Below, piece after piece: positions 60,180-64,000 of a stretch of DNA of 64,000 nt (the stretch's first letter is position 1; every line of letters starts with the position of its first letter). The stretch comes from Oscheius dolichura (Eukaryota > Nematoda > Chromadorea > Rhabditida > Rhabditidae), in contig OW051496.1 in assembly GCA_932521035.1 (NCBI GenBank), positions 8,680,001 through 8,744,000 on the forward strand. The letters run 5' to 3'. The notes below the pieces were generated by a model. It saw nothing but the letters and a program-made list of their open reading frames with translations. It was not told the origin of the DNA and did not search any database. A program made the position numbers and the translations under genes.

Positions 60180-60540
60180 ATGGCAAGCTTCCCTCTCGCT
60201 GTTCTTCATTTCACTCTTTTGGAAAAGGTTATCACAAAGGTTTGCCTTTTCGTTTTACTTCTCAAACAAATTTTTCCAGTTAGAAGAGAAGAGTTATGCT
60301 CGTCTGCAGCAGACTTGCCGCTACATGGCCGAGTTTGTTCGAATCGCTCGGAATATCAGAGTCGTCGTGGACAAGGACTGCTGGTTGCATTGAGATGTAA
60401 ACGACAAAATCGAATACTTGCTAGGAGATGTAGACGATCCCGCTGATCACGAGAGCCTCTATAGAGTTCGCTTTGCATCGATCTCCCCCGAAACAGGTCG
60501 GTTCCCCACTTTCCTTTTTTCTCTATTTTCCCGAGTTTAG

Positions 60541-60958
60541 GTACTATCCAGGAACAATATGAAATACAATGCAAGGAACTATCAAAATACCGTATCATAT
60601 GCAACTTCCTATGTGTAGACTTTTACTGGTCGCCGAACAAGAATCAATCGATTGAGTTGATGAAGATTTTGAAGCCGGTACACGTAGCTATGAATACTAG
60701 AGAAGAACCCAATCGATACAAAGCTCTGTTGACTTGGAAGGGCCTGGTAAGTCTTGTTCTTGATTTGTTTTTCAATTCTGTTTTAGGAGCAAATATCTCT
60801 AGAAGTGAGAATATCTTCCCTCCGCTGAAAATGTTTGCTCCTCTGTTTCCCAAGATGAGTATGATCGCCGAGGTAGGCAAGACGAACTCGCCGGGTGTCG
60901 ACATTATAGTATTTCAATATTTTGAAGGGAGTCCTAGAGGTAAGCGGAAGAAGGTCCC
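60541..60958 (+). repeat. recent duplicate of FB6 sequence (54767-55183)
   Basis: Apart from a few changes in the first 60 bp, this stretch matches FB6 base for base, including introns, and ends at the GGTCCC where the 181-bp insertion begins. The match resumes at 61140 and runs to 61346. Confidence 0.93.
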
Positions 60959-61139
60959 GTTACATGGCCGTCCCTTCCCGGCTATGTACTATCTAACTGT
61001 GACTCACTACTATCGTGGCGTAGACTAATAATATAGCAAACTAGGAATATAGAAATATATTTATTTATCACATTCGTTCGACGGGGTCCCCGGGCCGGGA
61101 ACTGACTCCTGGGCCCGCTCCCAGGGTCAGGTGGCTAAC
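60959..61139. mobile_element. 181-bp LTR-like insertion with GGTCCC duplication
   Basis: FB6 has one GGTCCC (55178-55183) where FB10 has two, at 60953-60958 and 61140-61145, bracketing 181 bp absent from FB6. The insert starts GTTA and ends TAAC (short terminal inverted repeat) and contains an AT-rich part followed by a GC-rich part, as in a solo LTR. A 6-bp target-site duplication fits integrase-type insertion. The termini are not the usual TG...CA, so a small DNA element remains possible. Confidence 0.6.
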
Positions 61140-61346
61140 GGTCCCAATCACACTTCTTTAAGAATCAATCGATTGAGTTGATGAAGATACGTGATTTCCT
61201 GTTTGGTTTGGAATGTAGGGAAGAACTACCGCCAGTGGAGGAACAGCTGGAGAGACTCCGCGACTATCATCTGGAGATGGACTACATTGTTCGATGCCGA
61301 TTTGGCCGGGAAGGAGCTCCCTTCATGCTTTCAATGAGCGGGACAT

Positions 61347-62874
61347 GGCTCCATGGCAGCGTCCTTGTTTGTTCCCTCTCGGCCGGCAGCTGTTCTTGCT
61401 CGGCTCCGCCATTGTCCTCCAAATGCTCGGCTTCCTCAGTATCCTCCAATCGCTCGGCTCCATTGTTTTCCTCCAAATTTCTGTGGAACCGGCGACCATT
61501 GTCCTTATGCGCCTTCTTTTTGCCCTCGTCCATGTAGACGATATTGGATCCAGATACTTCGAGTACCTTGTAGGGACCATGCAGCTTTGGCGCTAATTTG
61601 TTCCTGGCCTCCTTCCGCTTTACGAGAATGAGGTCTCCTGGCCGAACATCTCTCTCCGCTGTTAGGAACTGCTGCTTCTGGGTTCTTGCATTTCTTTCAC
61701 TGCTTTCTTTGAACTTCTTCTGCAGCATTTGCGTCATTTCGGCGATCTGTTCCTTCATCCGAGTGGAGTACAGGGAGAAGTCCTCGTAGACAAGAGGTCT
61801 CCCTGTTTGTAGGTCCAAATCTTCTGGGAGGCGCGCTTGACGTCCATACAGGGCTTCGAATGGAGAGATCCCGATCCCATCGTGCGGAACATTGTTGATG
61901 GCGTGCATGACGAACGGGAGGTACTCATCCCAGTCGGTTTGTGTTCGATCGACATACCCCGACAGACTCTCCTCGATTGTCCGATGTAGCCTCTCCACTA
62001 GACCTGTTCCATTCTTCTTGTAAGGAGCGTTCAGCAAATGTTTGATCCCGAAGCTTTCCATAGCCTTCCGAAAGAGAATTGATGTAAACTGTTTGCCGTT
62101 GTCGGTCCAGATTTCCTTTGGTGGTCCATGAATCAGGATTATTCTCTCCACCAGCGCAGTCGTGACTTGTTCAGCTGTCTGTTCCTTCATTGGTACGGCA
62201 AAAGCGAAGCGGGTAAGGGCCTCCCTGCGCGGCTGCCAGGTGGCAAGCGAGTAGAGGGCTCCGGTGATATTTCATGACCAGCGGGGTTGTGTAGTGCTCG
62301 TCTTTCGGAATCACAATGACGGCCTGACCTTTTCTTGGCTTCATGTAGAGGATTCCTCCGTGAGCTTCATATCGCTGGGTCTGCTTCTCCGTAGCTGTTC
62401 CCTGATTCAGGTTCTTGAGAGTGTTTTGGATCCATTCCGTGTCCCTCTGCATCTCTCTACAGCTGTCGAGCGAGATCGGCTCCAATCCCTCAAGCGAAAC
62501 CAAGTGCACTCCCTCTTCTTTCTTTGCTTTGGCGATGTTCTTTTCTTCTCCGATATGACGACTAAGAGCGTCACAAATGCTATTTAGCTTGCCTGGCCTG
62601 TACACGATCGTCAGATTGTATTCTTGAATGGTAACCTGGTACTTTGCAAGCCGTCCAATCAGGTCCTTTCTTCTCATTAGTGACACAAGGGGTCGGTGGT
62701 CAGTTGTCAACGTCACCTCCGCTCCTAGGATGTAGTGTCGGAACTGAGCCACAGCAAATACGACTCCCAAGGCTTCTAGTTCTATTGCCGGGTATTTCCT
62801 CTCCGCATTGTTTAGCTTCCGTGATGCATAGGCCACCGGGTGTAAAGTGGCGTCATCAGCAGCGCATTGGAGCA
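61347..62874 (-). mobile_element. truncated Ty3/gypsy-type retrotransposon (RNase H and integrase remnants)
   Basis: Read on the minus strand, the fragment opens in the middle of RNase H (HPVAYASRKLNNAERKYP, then TTDHRPLVSLMRRKDL and CDALSRH), continues through the linker, then loses frame near 62180. A second frame covers the integrase core and C-terminal part (WTDNGKQFTS with the second catalytic Asp, NGTGLVERLHRT with the Glu, then PFEALYGRQARLP and a basic DNA-binding tail). The reverse transcriptase, the first RNase H Asp, most of the H2C2 zinc finger and the first integrase Asp are gone, and there are no LTRs at its ends. It is dead. It directly joins FB10 sequence on one side and the duplicated FB7 spacer on the other. 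Confidence 0.9.
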
Positions 62875-64000
62875 GAAAAGTTCGCGACTTTTACATACAT
62901 ATCTTTTTTTTTGACATTTTACGAGGCGGTTTTGGTGTCAAAATTATCCTCTTCTAATTCTCCGGAACCGTATCTAGTTTTTGATTGATGTTCCCAGTCA
63001 TCCTGGCTCGCTACAGGCTGTTCTATTCCACCGTTTTTTTTAAACAGGCGCTGTGGGGGTTACAGAAGTTTCATGAAATTCTAAACTAGCCCGTTTGAAG
63101 GCCTTATCGTTCTCTTTCAGACAAAGTAAAGGTCTATTCCGATAGCCCACAGAATGGCCGAGTATCGCGCTTTTGTTTTTATTGTGGGAAACAGTCATAC
63201 CTGATCGATAGGCATCCTTTCAGGTCAGATTGTACCCTTCGATCAAATGGCCGGATTTCCCTTTTTACAACTCAATTCTACCCAGTTGGAGAAAGTCATT
63301 AGAAAGGTATCCACCGCCTATTCCATCCATACACTTTTCAGCTGAAAGATAAGAGCTACTTCCGCCTCCAACAAACCTGTCGCGATATGGCTGATTGCAT
63401 CCGAAATAATCGAAATATCTCGAAATGTGTGGGTGCAAGAGTCGAAATCTTCTTCTGGGAGGACGATGGAGAAATGGAAATAAGAGTAGGGGATGGGGGA
63501 AATCTGCAATCAGCTTCCTAGGCCATTCCCAGTTTCCCGTATAACGTGAATAATGACACCGAAATATCGATTGAAAGCCTTTTTGGAGTGAGATTTGCAG
63601 AAATAGCCCTAGAAGGTAGACGAGCTCTCTGCCAACTCCAACCACATATTCAGATATGGAAGAAGAGGAATTCGAAATATTCTGTAAGAAACTGAAAGAG
63701 TACCGTATAAGCTGCACTTTTTTGACGATGTACTCTTATGAAGATAAAGAAGAGGACTATAATTTACAATTTGGCGAGATGTTGGAGATGCTCAAGCCGG
63801 AACAAGTCTATATGCATAGTATTGGACGAAACCGGTTTGAAACGCTTGTCGCGTGCAAGGAATTGGTAAATCCTGCTCATCTCTTCATTTTATCTTGGAC
63901 TTTTAGAAGGAATTAGAGTTACACGTGTGTCCACATGATGTCATCGCTGCTTTGAAGATCGCTTCCTCATGTCCGGACGTAGAGCTACAATCAGAAAGCC
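62875..64000 (+). repeat. duplicate of the FB7 spacer and gene (55508-56640)
   Basis: The two stretches align throughout, with the poly-G difference at 55686, some substitutions and small indels. The copy includes 370 bp of upstream spacer, showing a DNA-level segmental duplication that continues past the window edge. Confidence 0.93.
63247..64000 (+). CDS. FB11: F-box/FTH-like protein, duplicate of FB7 (3' end outside window)
   Basis: Exons 63247-63306, 63342-63485, 63522-63615, 63654-63865 and 63907 onward. The F-box-like start (FPFLQLNSTQLEKVIRK, LKDKSYFRLQQTCRDMADC) is nearly that of FB7. Amino-acid differences cluster in the second half of exon 2 (EIFFWEDDGEMEIR) and its continuation (FPYNVNNDTEISIESL). 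The same 36-bp GTAGGG...CCTAG segment (63486-63521) carries an in-frame TAG and must be spliced for the gene to work. The helix FCKKLKEYRISCTFLTM and the block GEMLEMLKPEQVYMHS are intact. The frame is open to the end of the window. Confidence 0.68.

Larger units (their letters stand above)
60180..61346 (+). pseudogene. FB10: F-box/FTH-like pseudogene, interrupted and truncated
   Basis: Exon 1 (60180-60239, FPLAVLHFTLLEKVITK) and the start of exon 2 (60280-60496, LEEKSYARLQQTCRYMAEF) are good, but exon 2 has an in-frame TGA at 60391-60393 with the family sequence continuing after it. From about 60550 it is nearly identical to FB6 and shares the FB6 frame break in exon 4 and the 29-bp internal copy. 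Unlike FB6 it retains a normal exon-3 acceptor (TTTAG, exon from 60541). A 181-bp insertion (60959-61139) splits the 3' part, and a retrotransposon fragment replaces everything after 61346. It cannot encode a full F-box protein. Confidence 0.88.

Overview
This is eukaryotic DNA, almost certainly from a free-living rhabditid-type nematode. Genes carry many short introns (mostly 40-60 bp, some longer) ending in TTTCAG-like acceptors, 3' UTRs are short, and a complete MIG-15 (MAP4K4/TNIK-type kinase) gene is close in length and residue order to the Caenorhabditis protein. Introns were placed by eye. For each gene called complete the exon lengths sum to an intact reading frame. I cannot name the species.

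Left part (1-27 kb), mostly minus strand: a TMCC-type coiled-coil membrane protein running off the left edge, with a Ly6-like GPI-anchored protein gene on the opposite strand at the edge; a complete 13-exon GPR107/108-type seven-pass protein (596 aa); a 7-exon glutamine-rich probable nuclear cofactor (335 aa); a small secreted cysteine-rich protein; an unrecognised 295-aa protein whose first intron holds an intron-containing tRNA-Ser(GCT); a small gene with a reading-frame problem; and a secreted LDL-receptor-class-A/mucin-like protein (588 aa). An intronless, very GC-rich 193-aa gene occurs twice in opposite orientations (17.2-17.8 kb and 26.2-26.8 kb). The second copy sits antisense inside intron 1 of the LDLa gene. 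The coding parts differ at only two synonymous bases, while the flanks have diverged.

Middle (27.1-35.4 kb): a long gene-poor, pyrimidine-rich interval upstream of mig-15 (35.4-41.4 kb, 21 exons, 1092 aa).

Right part (42.5-64 kb), all plus strand: a tandem array of at least eleven paralogues of a divergent F-box/FTH-like family. They share a five-exon plan whose first exon is always exactly 60 bp. Some are intact (FB1-FB4, FB7, FB9), one has lost its ATG (FB5), three are clear pseudogenes (FB6, FB8, FB10), and one runs off the right edge (FB11). Inside the array lie a 244-bp copy of a mig-15 exon, a truncated Ty3/gypsy retrotransposon, a 181-bp LTR-like insertion, and an unrelated 12-exon gene (51.7-54.1 kb) that encodes three diverged copies of a helical repeat I do not recognise. 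Each repeat is made by three exons with matching splice phases. A block carrying the end of FB6 plus FB7 was duplicated to give the end of FB10 plus FB11, with the retrotransposon fragment at the join. The array looks like a birth-and-death locus of the kind known for nematode F-box genes.

The most novel items are the three-repeat gene, the near-identical inverted gene pair, and the recent rearrangements in the F-box-like array.
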